Below are positions 53,045 to 63,481 of a DNA stretch of 64,000 nucleotides, piece after piece (position 1 is the stretch's first letter; each line of letters opens with the position of its first letter). Under the pieces are notes generated by a model. That model had not been told where the DNA came from and made no database searches. It saw only the letters and a program-made list of their open reading frames with translations. The stretch comes from Maniola hyperantus. Lineage: Eukaryota > Arthropoda > Insecta > Lepidoptera > Nymphalidae. The position numbers and the translations under genes are program-made. The stretch lies in NCBI RefSeq assembly GCF_902806685.2, contig NC_048553.1, positions 2,463,099 to 2,527,098 of the forward strand, given 5' to 3'.

Positions 53045-53180
53045 ATCTTATTACTGTAAAAATCACGCCCACGTGGAATAGTGCCATAATACTGGCTGCA
53101 TTTCCGCGCTGGACAGCCAGGCTGATCTGTTACGCAAAAAACTGAGCCAGCCCTTCTGTCAGATGAGGCTATTAATCGCG
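53045..53180 (+). repeat. Dispersed repeat family K, copy 1
   Basis: 'actggctgcatttccgcgct', 'ggacagccaggctgatctgt' and 'cgcggtgaaatgtc' are shared with 55920-56040 (+) and 61080-61205 (-). Class unknown. Confidence 0.65.
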
Positions 53181-53617
53181 GTGAAATGTCTTTTTAACCA
53201 ACTTCAAAAAAAGGAGGAGGTTCTCAATTCGTCGGAATCTTTTTTTTTTTGTAGCACTAGGACGGCAGGGTCTCCACGGAAAAATATACTATTAAAATAT
53301 ACCATGACAGATACCCAATTTTAGACGTTCGTAGTCGGGTTTTAGTTTTCAACTTGATCTTGTAAATAGGTATATTTCATTATAATAAATTGAGATGCTG
53401 ATGGTGATAACCTGACTATTGAGCTATTGAAGCTAAAGTCTCTATGAAAACTTCAAGCGGGTTGAGTCGCCATTCGTACTTGTAGAAGGAGTCCCACCGA
53501 TTAAATCTATTTGGACAGGATTATAAATGTTGTCATTTGCGAAATTGTCTCGCTTTATAGGATTTTATTTCTCTTACTTTGCTCTTATTAATTTACTTAG
53601 ATAATTTATTATTTAAT

Positions 53618-53790
53618 TGAAGCCTCAAGAGCTGAACGGTTAGGAAGAGGACTGGAATACGAAAGTTTAAAGGTTTGCATTGTCAAACTTACTCTGTAAG
53701 CTTGCTACCTAGGTATAAGCTCTACTTTTCCTTAGAGGCAAAGTTATTCAAGTGTGATTAATACTTATTTTGAAAAAAGCCATGAGATGT
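53618..53790 (+). repeat. tRNA-derived SINE family I, diverged
   Basis: 'gcctcaagagctgaacggtt', then a decayed body. Recognisable mainly by order and spacing relative to 46732-46910. Confidence 0.4.
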
Positions 53791-53954
53791 CATGGGCTAG
53801 ACAACAGAAGCGAAGCTTCTTACGCATTTAATATACAGTGGAAACTCGATTAACTGAACTAACTGTTGTCGTTAGTGATTCGGATAATCGAAAATCCGGA
53901 TATTCGAATGTATGAAGAAAAGCTGGTTTTGTGCATATTATGTAGTTCACTATA

Positions 53955-54056
53955 ATATTATTTTAAATTTTCAAAGTAAGATAACTATATCAAGTGGGGT
54001 ATCATATTTTATGAAAGGGCTCTTTGCCTGTACATTCTAAAACAGATTTTTTTTTG
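53955..54056 (-). repeat. Family C repeat, inner fragment
   Basis: 'ttttcaaagtaagataacta', 'tatcaagtggggtatcatat' and 'gtacattctaaaacagattt'. Confidence 0.65.
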
Positions 54057-54377
54057 ATTGATTTGTTCTACAAAGGTCTTTTTAAAAATTGCAGTAGTAG
54101 TAGTACGTCTGATTAATTTTAAAAATGTTTCAAGACGAAAATGTCGATCGTGTGCGCGACCAAACGACACGAGTCGAGCCGAGACGAAATTCTTTATTTA
54201 CGACGCAACGACTTACAACTCCTTAGATTTATCGTCAGAGGCTTCGCTGCGAAACACTGAGGATAAATCATAGCACAGATGGCGAAAACGTTTCTTCCTA
54301 TGCCTTGTTGATTTTTATATGCGCTTATTGCGCGTCTAAAGCTGTGGCCACACATTACTATTTTTTTTAATAGAGAT

Positions 54378-54545
54378 AGCGAGCAAACAAGCAGGGTGGT
54401 CACCTTATGTTAAGTGATTACCGCTGCCCATAAACATTTGCAGCACCAGGGGAACTGCTGATGCGTTGCCGGCCTTTTAGAAATTTGTTGGTCCGCCCCT
54501 TGAATAACCCCATGTTGTAATCTAGTGAGAACACCGCCATTAATT
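54378..54545 (-). pseudogene. LINE 3' fragment (family N)
   Basis: Reverse complement of the 5705-5895 and 19370-19570 segments ('atgcgttgccggccttttag', 'ccccatgttgtaatctagtg'). Confidence 0.6.
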
Positions 54546-54699
54546 CTGCCATTTTATATCTAAAAAGCCATTAACTGCAAAAACTAGTAGTTTAAGAGTT
54601 ATTTGTACTGATTCTGAAGGGAACTAAATTTTATAGTATTCACATCTTTTTCTTGCCAATGTAATATGAAAAGAACAGACAATTTTATTATATTCAGTA

Positions 54700-55095
54700 G
54701 GTCTATTTCGTAAAACCTGCATCAATCTAAATATATAAAAGGAAAAGGTGAATGACTGGCTGACTGACTGACTGACTGATCTAGCAAAGCACAGCTCAAA
54801 CTACTGGACGGATCACGCTGAAATTTTGCATGCAGATAGCTATTATAACATAGGCATCCGCTAAAAAAGGATTTTTGAAATTCAACCCCTAAAGGGGTGA
54901 AATAGGGGTTTGAAATATATGTAGTCGCGAGCATAAGCTAGTCATTATTACAATCGCAATAATTTGTTGTGATTGGCTAAATGGTATTCTTGTCGTAACA
55001 ATTAATTGTAGCCAATAGTAAGCGAGCGTCAACCAATCAGAGGTGATTGCGACCGTGACGTTATAGCTGTCATTTTACCGCAATCGCGCAGCTGA
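54700..55095 (-). repeat. Family L repeat split by a Helitron
   Basis: 'gtctatttcgtaaaacctgc' ATCAA precedes the Helitron and TCATTATTACAATCGCAATA follows it. The rest ('gattggctaaatggtattct', 'aaccaatcagaggtgattgc') matches 20085-20240 in reverse complement. Confidence 0.75.
54726..54941 (+). mobile_element. Helitron-like element (family B), exact insertion between A and T
   Basis: 216 bp, from TCTAAATATATAAAAGGAAA to 'gtagtcgcgagcataag' CTAG. Removing it restores ATCAA|TCATTATTA, which is the uninterrupted family L sequence at 41828-41841. There is no target duplication. This fits the Helitron rule (5' TC, 3' CTRR, A^T target). The hairpin is partly deleted in this copy. Confidence 0.85.
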
Positions 55096-55194
55096 GCTTG
55101 TTATAATAATTTAGAATTGTCGAACAACATGACTTGAAACGCCAGTATTGAGCATACTAAATTTTAAGTTGTTAGTTTAAAACTTATCTCCCAT

Positions 55195-55258
55195 TCTTTC
55201 TCGAGAGTTCTCCATAATATTCTCAAAGGTGTATGAAATCTGCAAATCCGCACTTGGT
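55195..55258 (+). repeat. SINE family H internal scrap
   Basis: 'gagagttctccataatattc', 'tcaaaggtgtatgaaatctg' and 'caaatccgcacttgg'. Confidence 0.5.
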
Positions 55259-55289
55259 AATTTTTGATGTACCAGCCTTTTCATGTTTC

Positions 55290-55465
55290 GATTTTTTTTT
55301 TAAAGAATATTAGCCAAGTTAAATGACTAATATTCCCCTTTCCTCTCCAACTAAGCGTCAGGCTTGTGCTAGGAGTAGGTACGACAATAGTGCAACAGGC
55401 GGGGTTTGAACCGTCGGCCTTTCGGTTTTCAGTCCACTCCTTTACCGGTTGAGCTATTGGGGCTC
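55290..55465 (-). repeat. tRNA-derived SINE (family I), full length
   Basis: Minus strand head GAGCCCCAATAGCTCAACCG, B box GGTTCAAACCCC, 'cctactcctagcacaagcct', ending at 'ggctaatattctttaaaa'. Confidence 0.75.
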
Positions 55466-55685
55466 TAAATTAATAAAAAAATTATTGTTTACCTTCTGTA
55501 ACTTGTACCATCTGAAACGACGCAATAAGTGTACCAAATATAACAAATGGTGGAAAACGGAACTTAAGCCGTAGCGAGTCTAGATAAGCCTGTGCATTGA
55601 GACATCCTGGATGCATTTCCATGTGGAATAAGATATTACACTTTTATGCTAAGTAGGTACTACCTATAGGATTTCTTTATAGAAG

Positions 55686-55825
55686 TGATAGCCTAGTGGT
55701 TAGGACGTCCGCCTTCTAATCGGAGGTCGGGAGTTCGATCCCGGGCACGCACCTCTAACTTTTCGGAGTTGTGTGCGTTTTAATTAATTAAATATCACTT
55801 GCTTTAACGGTGAAGGAAAAAATGG
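55686..55825 (+). repeat. SINE family H, head half
   Basis: The best-preserved tRNA-like head in the window: TGATAGCCTAGTGGTTAGGA, then GGAGTTCGATCCCGGGCACG, and 'ttcggagttgtgtgcgtttt'. It breaks off at 'gaaggaaaa' into RTE-like sequence. Confidence 0.75.
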
Positions 55826-55914
55826 CAATCTCACACCAGAAAGCGCATCGTTGGTAGAGCTTCTGACCAGATCTAAATCTGCATTTATAGAAACTCATGG
55901 CTTACACCATGATG

Positions 55915-56048
55915 ATGGGAATGGTGCCAAGAATAGGTACTGGCTGCATTTCTGCGCTGGACAGCCAGGCGCCTTTGCGCAAAAATGAGCCCGCCCTTCT
56001 TTCACCAGATGAGGCTATTAACCGCGGTGAAATGTCTCGTTCGTTAGC
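55915..56048 (+). repeat. Dispersed repeat family K, copy 2
   Basis: 'tgccaagaataggtactggc', 'tctgcgctggacagccaggc' and 'accgcggtgaaatgtctcg'. The opposing 70- and 63-residue frames here are shadows of each other. Confidence 0.65.
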
Positions 56049-56049
56049 A

Positions 56050-56373
56050 CTAAGGGCCGATTCACACCGGAGCGGCAGCGGCGCGGCGAGCACTTTCAGT
56101 GTAAAATAATTTTAAACTTTCTTTTGCCTTTGTTGGTTTCTTTTTTATTCTTCTTCTTCTTCTTCAGAAATAAGAGCTATAATAACCAGTTTCATCATTT
56201 ACTCCAAACACACGAGTTTTCTTGCCGAATGTAGAAACTGAACTGGTCAACTGGCGCGTGCCATGCCGTGGCCGCCGCCGGCGGCGACGCGAGCCTGCTG
56301 CGGCTGGCTCGGCCGACCTTGTCGCGTCGCTGCCGCCCGCTGCCATTCGTGAAACGTGTGAATCAGCCCTAAG
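56050..56373. repeat. GC-rich foldback MITE
   Basis: The ends CTAAGGGCCGATTCACAC and GTGTGAATCAGCCCTAAG are inverted repeats with two mismatches. The interior is very GC-rich (56265-56345) and contains a (TTC)n run at 56149-56166. The 65- to 83-residue frames over it reflect GC content. Confidence 0.7.
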
Positions 56374-56673
56374 ACTCCATGTCTCCAACATCTCCACAGC
56401 AAACGGAACAAGAATTTAATAACTATCGATAAGAGAGGCTTGCGCCGCTTATGACTTTCACCAAGCATCAAGACGTGCAATACATCGCGATTGGTCAAAG
56501 ACTAAGCTTCGTCAATCCTGGATAAGACTTCACGTTAGAGCTCACGTCCCAGGCGCACCTGTCCGCAATATATCGATTTAGATTCGTATTGAATCCCGTC
56601 GCGTTTCTTTCATATTCCATACGTATTTCTATTTTTCCCTTGCAAGGATCTATTTTATTACTAGACAGCTAGT

Positions 56674-56903
56674 CTAGTAATAATATATGCTCGCGACTTC
56701 GTCCGCGTGGACTACACAAATTTCAAACCCCTATTTCATCCGCTTAGAGGTTGAATTTTCAAAAATCCGTTCTTAGCGGATGCCTACGTCATAATAGCTA
56801 TCTGCATGCCAAATTTCAGCCCGATCCGTTTAGTAGTTTGAGCTGTACGTTGATAGCTCAGTCAGTCAGTCGGTCGGTCACCTTTTCCTTTTATATATTT
56901 AGA
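56674..56903 (-). mobile_element. Helitron-like element (family B), complete
   Basis: CTAG at 56674, hairpin GCGACTTCGTCCGCG, 'ttgagctgtacgttgatagc', (CAGT/CGGT)n, and the 5' TCTAAATATATAAAAGGAAA on the minus strand from 56903. Confidence 0.8.
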
Positions 56904-56943
56904 TGACATTTGAAGGCGTCGTACTATGGTCTCTAAATATACC

Positions 56944-57109
56944 TCGAGCCTTAAAATAAGACTTACAGGTATCTAAAATAACATTTTAGCAAAGGAATAA
57001 ATATTTCTATACAATATCCATCCATCGAGCCTTAAAATAAGACTTACAGGTATGTAAAATAACATTTTAGCAAAGGAATAAATATTTCTAAGTATACAAT
57101 ATCCATCCA
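56944..57109. repeat. Tandem duplication, about 81-bp unit, two copies
   Basis: TCGAGCCTTAAAATAAGACT starts at 56944 and 57025. The units differ by a four-base insertion (agta) and one substitution. Confidence 0.8.
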
Positions 57110-57409
57110 ACTATCAGCAAAATGTCTCAATACCCGCCCGAATAGCCTTTTGTTTCGCACTTTCTTATCACACCCTATCTTTACCATTAAAACGTCACCA
57201 TAATTTGGTATTATGGCTCATAATCTCACTGAAGTGTACCGCCATATTTCGCTGCTTATCCTCTACCAGCAGGTGGTCTTAAAGTAATAACTTTACGATA
57301 ACCCATTTAAGTTCGCCCAGGACATTTTGTATTTGTGTTTTGCAAGATTGTAGCATTTCAATCTGACTTTATGATTGCTTAATTTTATTATATTCAAACT
57401 TTCTGACAC

Positions 57410-57490
57410 CCTTTCTGGCGCAGTGGTCTTATAAGTGCGAGATTTGATTTCCAAAAGGAGTCATGTGGAAATTTATAATTTCTAGCTTTT
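57410..57490 (+). repeat. SINE family J head fragment
   Basis: 'ctttctggcgcagtggtctt' and 'ataagtgcgagatttgattt' resemble the family J head with an internal deletion. Confidence 0.5.
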
Positions 57491-57522
57491 CATATTTTAA
57501 TGTAGATAACTCCATTGCTCGG

Positions 57523-57580
57523 GACTGTCGTGACCACGACGGTCCCGTCGTGACTGTCGTGACCACGACGGTCCCGTCGT
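57523..57580. repeat. Two tandem 29-bp units, each a hairpin
   Basis: GACTGTCGTGACCACGACGG begins at 57523 and 57552. Each unit pairs with itself (GGGACNGTCGTG / CACGACNGTCCC), giving two adjacent stem-loops that could also pair with each other. Confidence 0.8.
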
Positions 57581-57767
57581 GACGAGACGATCCGTGCAAT
57601 TGGGTTGAAATATCAACAAATAAAAACATCAAATTATTCGTGGAACATGTACCTACCTACATTAAAATATTATGTAGTTAAACCACGAAATCATTTTAAA
57701 ATCATTATTTATAAGTAAGAAGATTTTAATGAGCATAACACATTAATACCTATATTTTGTCGATAAC

Positions 57768-57978
57768 ACTACCCATATTATAAACGCGAAAGTTTGTTTG
57801 TTGGTTTGTCCTTCAATCACATCGCAACGGCACAACAACGGATCGACGTGATTTGCTTGGGTTTAGTTAAAGATCTGGAGAGAGAGATGCTACTTTTTAT
57901 TCCGGAAAATCAAAGAATTCCCACGGGAAATTAAACAAAACCTAAATCCACGTGGACGAAGTGGCGGGCATCAGCTAG
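57768..57978 (+). mobile_element. Helitron-like element (family A)
   Basis: 'tattataaacgcgaaagttt', 'ggtttgtccttcaatcacat', hairpin CCACGTGGACGAAGTGGCGG, and CTAG at 57975-57978. Confidence 0.75.
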
Positions 57979-58639
57979 TCTGTAAAATAAAGTTATAAAA
58001 GTCTGTAGGTACCTATTTCATCTTCCACTTGTTGAAAATGTCTCTTCTATTCAGATAAATCATAGGCTTGTATGGAATAACCATAAGCATACTAAATTAT
58101 CGATAGCTGCAGCTATAACCCAAGTAATAGTTATTATTTATTGCAAATAGATAGCATAAACTATAACATAATATACAATATTAACACACTTAACTCAATA
58201 ACATGTCGGAACAAAGCTATTGTGCCTTGCCGAGTTATTACTCATGTACCTACTGCTTGCCATAGCGGGGAAATTAGATGACCAACTTCGGATGTACAGC
58301 ATAATTCATTAAGTTCCAACCGTGCGGCGCGTTTAACTAATTTTCTGTTGTGTTGTTGTAGAATAAAGGAGACTTTAAAGTGTTTTAATTAAATACTTTA
58401 AAACCCGAGCCGACCAACCGATGAGACCAGCCTATTTCACACGCCGCCATCGATATAAGTGAGAAGATAATTTTATTTATGGTCAAGCGAACAAAATTTT
58501 TCACGGTTTTGGAACCAAATAAATCAGCGCCACCTCTTAGATACTAATGAACGACCCGTTTGAAATCCAGAAGTCACTGAGGTTGCATTGGTGCTAAAGC
58601 ACCACTGAGTCGGTGCCATTTTGTTTGTTCAATAGCCGC
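57979..58639. other. No gene seen
   Basis: Unique-looking AT-rich DNA with no long frame. Confidence 0.4.
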
Positions 58640-58975
58640 GTCCATACGAAGTTAGTAAGTCAATGCACGCCGCGGTCCTGGGCCGCCTGAATCCAGCGCA
58701 ACGACTCCCTGCTACTGGTTTGATGTTGTTTGTCCAACTAGTTCCCCTACTAAGCGTTGGAAGACCCCAGCCCAGGAGGCAGGGGTCTTCCATTGCTACG
58801 CTTTATGCTTTCCGGTGTACGTGCAGGTTCTAGCACGTTGAGACGTCTAATGGTTTTTCGAACTGTGTGCCCCGTCCATTGCCACTTGAGCTGCGCAACC
58901 CGTAGACCTATGTCAGTTATTCTGTTTCTCCTACGGATCTCCTCATTTCTGATTTGAGCACAGAGAATTCTATAC
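58640..58975 (-). pseudogene. RTE-type ORF C-terminal fragment
   Basis: The reverse complement contains the conserved order ..RRNRITDIGLRVAQLKWQWTG.., then the arginine-rich RRLNVLEPARTPESIKRSNG region, and a tail homologous to 46000-46238. The 66-residue + strand frame at 58757 is a shadow of it. Confidence 0.65.
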
Positions 58976-59199
58976 AGTATTGATACAGATTACCATAGCA
59001 AACCATAACAGTCTGAGACTTTACCCGGGCCGTAAACAACTCGTTAATAATTTGCTGTTAGCCCTCTATGTTTTATTCATACTCCTGTAATCCGAACTAG
59101 CCTAATGAAAAGGGACAGATGCGTCAGTCAGGCACTCTGTTACACCTACGCGTAACATGAACAAGTCGAACAAATTATGCTTGTTTTTTTTATTCATTA

Positions 59200-59409
59200 C
59201 TAGCTGATGCCCGCGACTTCGAACGCGTGAAATAAGGTTTTTAAAAATCCTGTGGGAACTCTTTGATTTCCCGGGACAAAGAGTAGCCTATGTCACTCTC
59301 CAGATCTTTAAATATACCCATGCAAAAAATCACGTCCTTTCCTCCGTTCCTTCGTTCTGACAAACCAACAAACCAACAAACAAACACACTTTAGCATTAA
59401 TAATGTGAT
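59200..59409 (-). mobile_element. Helitron-like element (family A)
   Basis: CTAG at 59200, a degenerate hairpin GCGACTTCGAACGCG, 'ggaactctttgatttcccgg', 'acccatgcaaaaaatcacgt', ending near 'acactttagcattaataatg'. A family shared with 16242 begins at 59411. Confidence 0.75.
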
Positions 59410-59469
59410 CTTCTTCTTCGCTCTGGGCTGGTTTCCGCACTTAAACGTTTCCGTCTGTTGTGCGTTGTG

Positions 59470-60020
59470 TTATAATGTGATATGATATATTATAATATGA
59501 ATAATAGTGATTTGACACCTGCCACTTGCCAGTAACGTCTCGACATTTTGTTACAAGGTAGGTAACTGTCGTGAACTGTACCACTAGGCTATCACCGCTT
59601 TTTGTGTACAGAAGTTGTTTTTGACGAAGTTATCGTTTATAAAGATTCGTTTTGGTGTGATAGGGGGACCATGGTCAAACTTATTAAGGGTGTTGTGGGC
59701 GTAACATTTGATGTCTTGTTCCGAGGTAGTTTCAACTTGAGAATATTGTTAGCAGTTTAGGACCCGTTTGACAACTTTGTACTCGTCTATTAATGTTGTT
59801 TGGAATAAATATCTTTGAGGGTTATTGAAAGGGATGGGATAATGGAAATTAAGTGTATCGTGTCGTGGAACTTAATTAACTCCGTAAAGTTCTAGTGCAA
59901 TTTGCTGTTATTTGCATTCGAAATCTTATTGTATTCTGTCTATTAGATTTGGGGTTTAGTTTGGTCGTCTTATGTTAATTGTAATTGAAACTGGTGTCAT
60001 CTGATTGCGCCATACAGAAC
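59470..60020. other. No gene seen
   Basis: Contains a SINE H head scrap at 59580-59600 ('accactaggctatcaccgct', minus). Otherwise unrecognised. Confidence 0.4.
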
Positions 60021-60021
60021 T

Positions 60022-60203
60022 ACAGTACGTGGCCGAAACTAATGTACATCGAACTTTAGAAGGAGATAGCAGATTTGTAGAGCACTGTCTCTGTCGTTGA
60101 GACCGACAAAACGTCATAAAGGTATGAGTGACAGAGATAACGCTCTACAAAGCCGAAATGTTATTCTAAAGGCCAAAGTACATTACTTTCAGCCGCGTAC
60201 TGA
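60022..60203. repeat. Foldback MITE family E, copy 6 (complete)
   Basis: ACAGTACGTGGCCGAAACTA to 'gtacattactttcagccgcg' TACTGA, in the orientation of copy 3. The 66-residue frame at 60097 runs through it by chance. Confidence 0.75.
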
Positions 60204-60228
60204 AAATTCGTTTTATCCACATTCTTAT

Positions 60229-60377
60229 AGTACGCGACAGGTCAAGATGGCAATCGGGGAGGGAACGCCCCGCATACCCTCACAGCCCCCACACTAAGAC
60301 GGTACAGGCAACCGCGAGTGACGTGTGATGGCACGCGCCTCATACCCCGATTGCCATCTCAACCTGTCGCGGACTAT
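60229..60377. repeat. GC-rich foldback MITE (family G), copy 4
   Basis: TATAGTACGCGACAGGTCAA and 'tcaacctgtcgcggactata' are the terminal arms. 'tggcaatcggggagggaacg' and 'ctcataccccgattgccatc' lie just inside. Confidence 0.75.
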
Positions 60378-60412
60378 AGTACGCATTCCTTTCTTTCCGT
60401 TAATATAGTAGA

Positions 60413-60646
60413 CTAGCTGATGCCCGCGACTTCGTCCGCGTGGAATTAGGTTTTTTAAATTCCCGTGGGAACTCTTTGATTTTCCGGTATAAAAAGTAGC
60501 CTATGTCACTCTCCAGGTCTTTATCTAAACCCATGCAAAAAAATCACGTCAATCCGTTGCACCGTTGCGACGTGATTGACGGACAAACCAACACACCAAT
60601 AAACCAACAAATAAACACACTTTCGCATTCATAATAAGGGTACTGA
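60413..60646 (-). mobile_element. Helitron-like element (family A), complete
   Basis: CTAG at 60413, hairpin GCGACTTCGTCCGCG, 'gtcactctccaggtctttat', and 5' TCAGTACCCTTATTATGAAT on the minus strand from 60646. Confidence 0.85.
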
Positions 60647-61079
60647 TTGAAACATTTTCTAACTCCCCCACTTCTGTGTAAAGTCAATTTATCACAATGA
60701 CATATTTGTAAGTAGCTTATTTCTTTTGATAGATAATTCGATTTGGACCGATCTACCCTTCAACAGGTCCTAAGGGACTAGAATTCACATCCCCTAGTGT
60801 GTTCAGGTAACAAGCATTCGTAGACCCTATAGAGGGTAGGTACATGCAAGTGAATGATGTAGCCCTTTTACTTTTTGATAGGTTTTTTAAATCGACTATC
60901 AAGTAAAATATTACAAGGAGGCAGGTCATATCAGGGAGACAGCATCAAGACCGGAAGCCGCAGCAGAACAGCTGAAAACGGCAAGCGACGCACGTATGCC
61001 TCTTGCCATACGAGAGTTACATTTTTGTTCCGTTTGTCGTGGAAACCCTGGGGCCATGGAGTATTAGTGCTAAAAATAA

Positions 61080-61205
61080 TAATTTACGAGACATTTCACT
61101 GCGATTAAAAGGCACATCTGGTTGGCTCATTTTTTGCGCAACGGATCAGCCTGGCTGTCCAGCGTGTATTCTTGAGCAGCCAGTATTCTTGGCACCATTC
61201 TATGA
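61080..61205 (-). repeat. Dispersed repeat family K, copy 3
   Basis: Reverse complement: 'ggtgccaagaatactggctg', 'cgctggacagccaggctgat', 'cagtgaaatgtctcg'. The plus-strand frames at 60875 and 61003 are not supported as genes. Confidence 0.65.
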
Positions 61206-61514
61206 TATCGCGGATATATTCAGTATATTATAGTATAGTCCATTAGTAATTAAAAGTTTTATGCCATCATCTAGAAATTTTCTGAAATACTTTAAGAATA
61301 ATTTCTTAGAAGCAATTTGAAAAAAGATTCAGCTGACAGTTTAGTAATAGCATCCATAAATTGGACAATCTAGTATCTACTCCAATTTGGAAACCTAAGA
61401 GCCAATAGACCCTCACGAAATTGGCCAGAAAATTGGTTATAAATTGAAGGCAACTTATTGTTGGTAATTGGCAACTTAATATATTTTGAAGTTGCTTTAA
61501 CCTCCAGAGCACTA

Positions 61515-61650
61515 ATCATCATCATCATCATGATGAACTCTTCGCCGGCCCACTACTGAGCACAGGTTTCCTCTCAAAATGAGAAGGGCTTAGGCCATAG
61601 TCTGCCGCGCTGGCTCAGTGCTGAATGGCAGACTTCACACACCTTTTTTC
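61515..61650 (-). repeat. SINE family H, 3' half
   Basis: (ATC)n at 61516-61530, 'gccggcccactactgagcac', 'gccatagtctgccgcgctgg' and 'cagacttcacacacc'. Confidence 0.7.
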
Positions 61651-61954
61651 ACCAGAGTTTCTCGGAATGTTTTCCTTCAAAAATACACATAACCCTGAAA
61701 AGTTAAATCTACAGAACCCTAGAATTTTATATTTCTCCTATAATTGTATGTACCGTACCTATGTAGGTAATTCTATTTTAAAATCTCTTTCCCTAAGAGA
61801 GAATATTAATTTATGTAAATATATTTCAATATGAATATTCAAGAGCGATTGAAATTGTAATAAGACTAGTGATTTACTTCAATGCAATTAAGGATTTTTC
61901 CACATCTAACACGAGAGTTTTTAATGAAGGTGAATTATTACAAACACTATAGCT

Positions 61955-62030
61955 GATGATTTCGGTTCTTGAAAATCCCGTGCCGTGGGAACTCTTTGAT
62001 TTTCCGGGATAAAGTACAGAACTCAGAACA
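61955..62030 (-). repeat. Helitron-like family A scrap
   Basis: 'gggaactctttgattttccg' in a short, end-less fragment. Confidence 0.5.
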
Positions 62031-62303
62031 GTATTCTATAGATGGTTTGTGACGGAATGCCTAGCAATATGTTTACAAATTGGCTATCTGTGCATCATAA
62101 TAGAAATCAGAAATAGAATTAATGGATTTGTTGACAATGACGCCTGTGAAGAGTTTTTTATCATTCACACTTCACAGTTAGTTTTTAAGTTTGTATGTAC
62201 ACGTAGTTAATGTTATTTTAATATTTGTAATGGTATATTTTATTTGAATAATATGTATACTGGGTTCTTTTGCCTATAATAAAAAACTTTATTATTATTA
62301 TTG

Positions 62304-62450
62304 TATTATAAAAAGTAGCCCATGTCACGCTCCAGATTTTAAACTATACCCATGCAAAAAATCACGTCGGTCCGTTGCTCCTATTTGACGTGATTGAAGG
62401 ACAAACCAACAAACAAACACACTTTCACATTTTTAGTAATGTTGTAGTAG
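62304..62450 (-). repeat. Helitron-like family A, 5' half
   Basis: 'aaaaagtagcccatgtcacg', 'acccatgcaaaaaatcacgt' and 'caaacaaacacactttcaca'. The hairpin end is replaced by a retroposon tail ending 'gggttcttttgcctataata' at about 62265-62300. Confidence 0.65.
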
Positions 62451-62475
62451 GGTAATGATAACAGTTTTTTTTTTC

Positions 62476-62618
62476 GTCCTATATTCTCTCTATAGCCTCT
62501 TCATACGTCCTAATGTGGGAAATACCCTTATGGGAACACTTTTTTTGTCCCATATTCTCTCTATAGCCTCTTCATACGTCTAAATGTGGGAAATACCCTT
62601 ATGGGAACACTTGGCATT
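62476..62618. repeat. Tandem duplication, about 71-bp unit, two copies
   Basis: GTCCTATATTCTCTCTATAG at 62476 repeats as GTCCCATATTCTCTCTATAG at 62547. Both contain 'gggaaatacccttatgggaa'. Confidence 0.8.
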
Positions 62619-63365
62619 AATTTATAACCTTAGAGGAAAAATCGTTTCGCCATAAATTTTAATTAGCATATCAAGGGGGTTATGATAGATGAATGGCAAT
62701 TTAGACCCCCTCGTAATTATTGTACATGTAGCCTTTTAACGTGATTGAGAAAGTTTTGCGTTCGCAGATTGTTTTTACATCATTACAAGTTCATGAGAAG
62801 TGAAAACAATTTGTTATCGTTACAGAGAGTCTCGAGTATGGGCAAGTAAACAAAACTTTTCAGTGAAGTTGGTGTTAATCCGTCATTTTGCAAAATAGAA
62901 CTCTGAGGCTCTAAAGTCTAGTGTGGTTTTCAGGTTCAGCATTATCACCGACTAGGAGGTCCAACGTCAGCATTAGGCTATCACTGCTTATTCTTTTCAC
63001 GTTAAGGGGAAAGGAAGTGTCAAATCGCGAAAATGCTGTAAATTTGAAGAAAAAGATTTTCTTTCCTAAAGCATTAATAGCTATTAAATACATGTAATAA
63101 AAAACTTCAATTTGTGAAGATCATAATGACCTATATCACATTTGTTCAAATTATCCCGTTTTTTGAAGAATTGATGTTGAAAACATTGCTATGATCTACT
63201 TGTTTTGTTGTTTTTTTCTTTAACGGCTAAACGTGTTAAATTCAAACCATCACAAAACAATATGTTTAGGTTATCTTATCATTTTAAATTATTGGTTTTA
63301 AACTAAATGTATTTCATTTCTTAAATAATCTAAAACGAACGGAAATTATTCATTTTCTTGCAGGC
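62619..63365. other. No gene seen
   Basis: Unique-looking AT-rich sequence. The 60-residue minus frame at 62911 has no domain; a SINE H head scrap ('cattaggctatcactgctta') sits at 62970-62990. Confidence 0.4.
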
Positions 63366-63481
63366 GCTAAATCCTGTCAGTAGCCTTTTGGCTTTCATGG
63401 CGGGCGGAGCTGTGCGCATCCATTTCTTCGTAAAATTACGCTATAAACTTATTATTTTTGAATGAAAGTTGTGTTTATATG
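63365..63481 (+). CDS. Possible coding exon of an unknown gene (weak)
   Basis: A good 3' splice-site context (ttttcttgcag, ending at about 63364) is followed by the open frame ALNPVSSLLAFMAGGAVRIH FFV. The frame then runs to a TGA within about 35 codons, or could be cut at a GTAAAA donor near 63431. Its base composition is richer in GC than the surrounding DNA. I do not recognise the product. It may be an exon of a gene extending beyond the window, or chance. Confidence 0.2.

Noticed and set aside
55686..55760. Possible functional tRNA gene (good A and B boxes)
   Set aside because: No acceptor-stem pairing, and it continues into the SINE family H body shared with 13400-13605 and 17676-17995.
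56247..56498. 83-residue Arg/Gly-rich minus frame and its 77-residue partner
   Set aside because: Over the GC-rich interior of a foldback MITE; frames are open on both strands.
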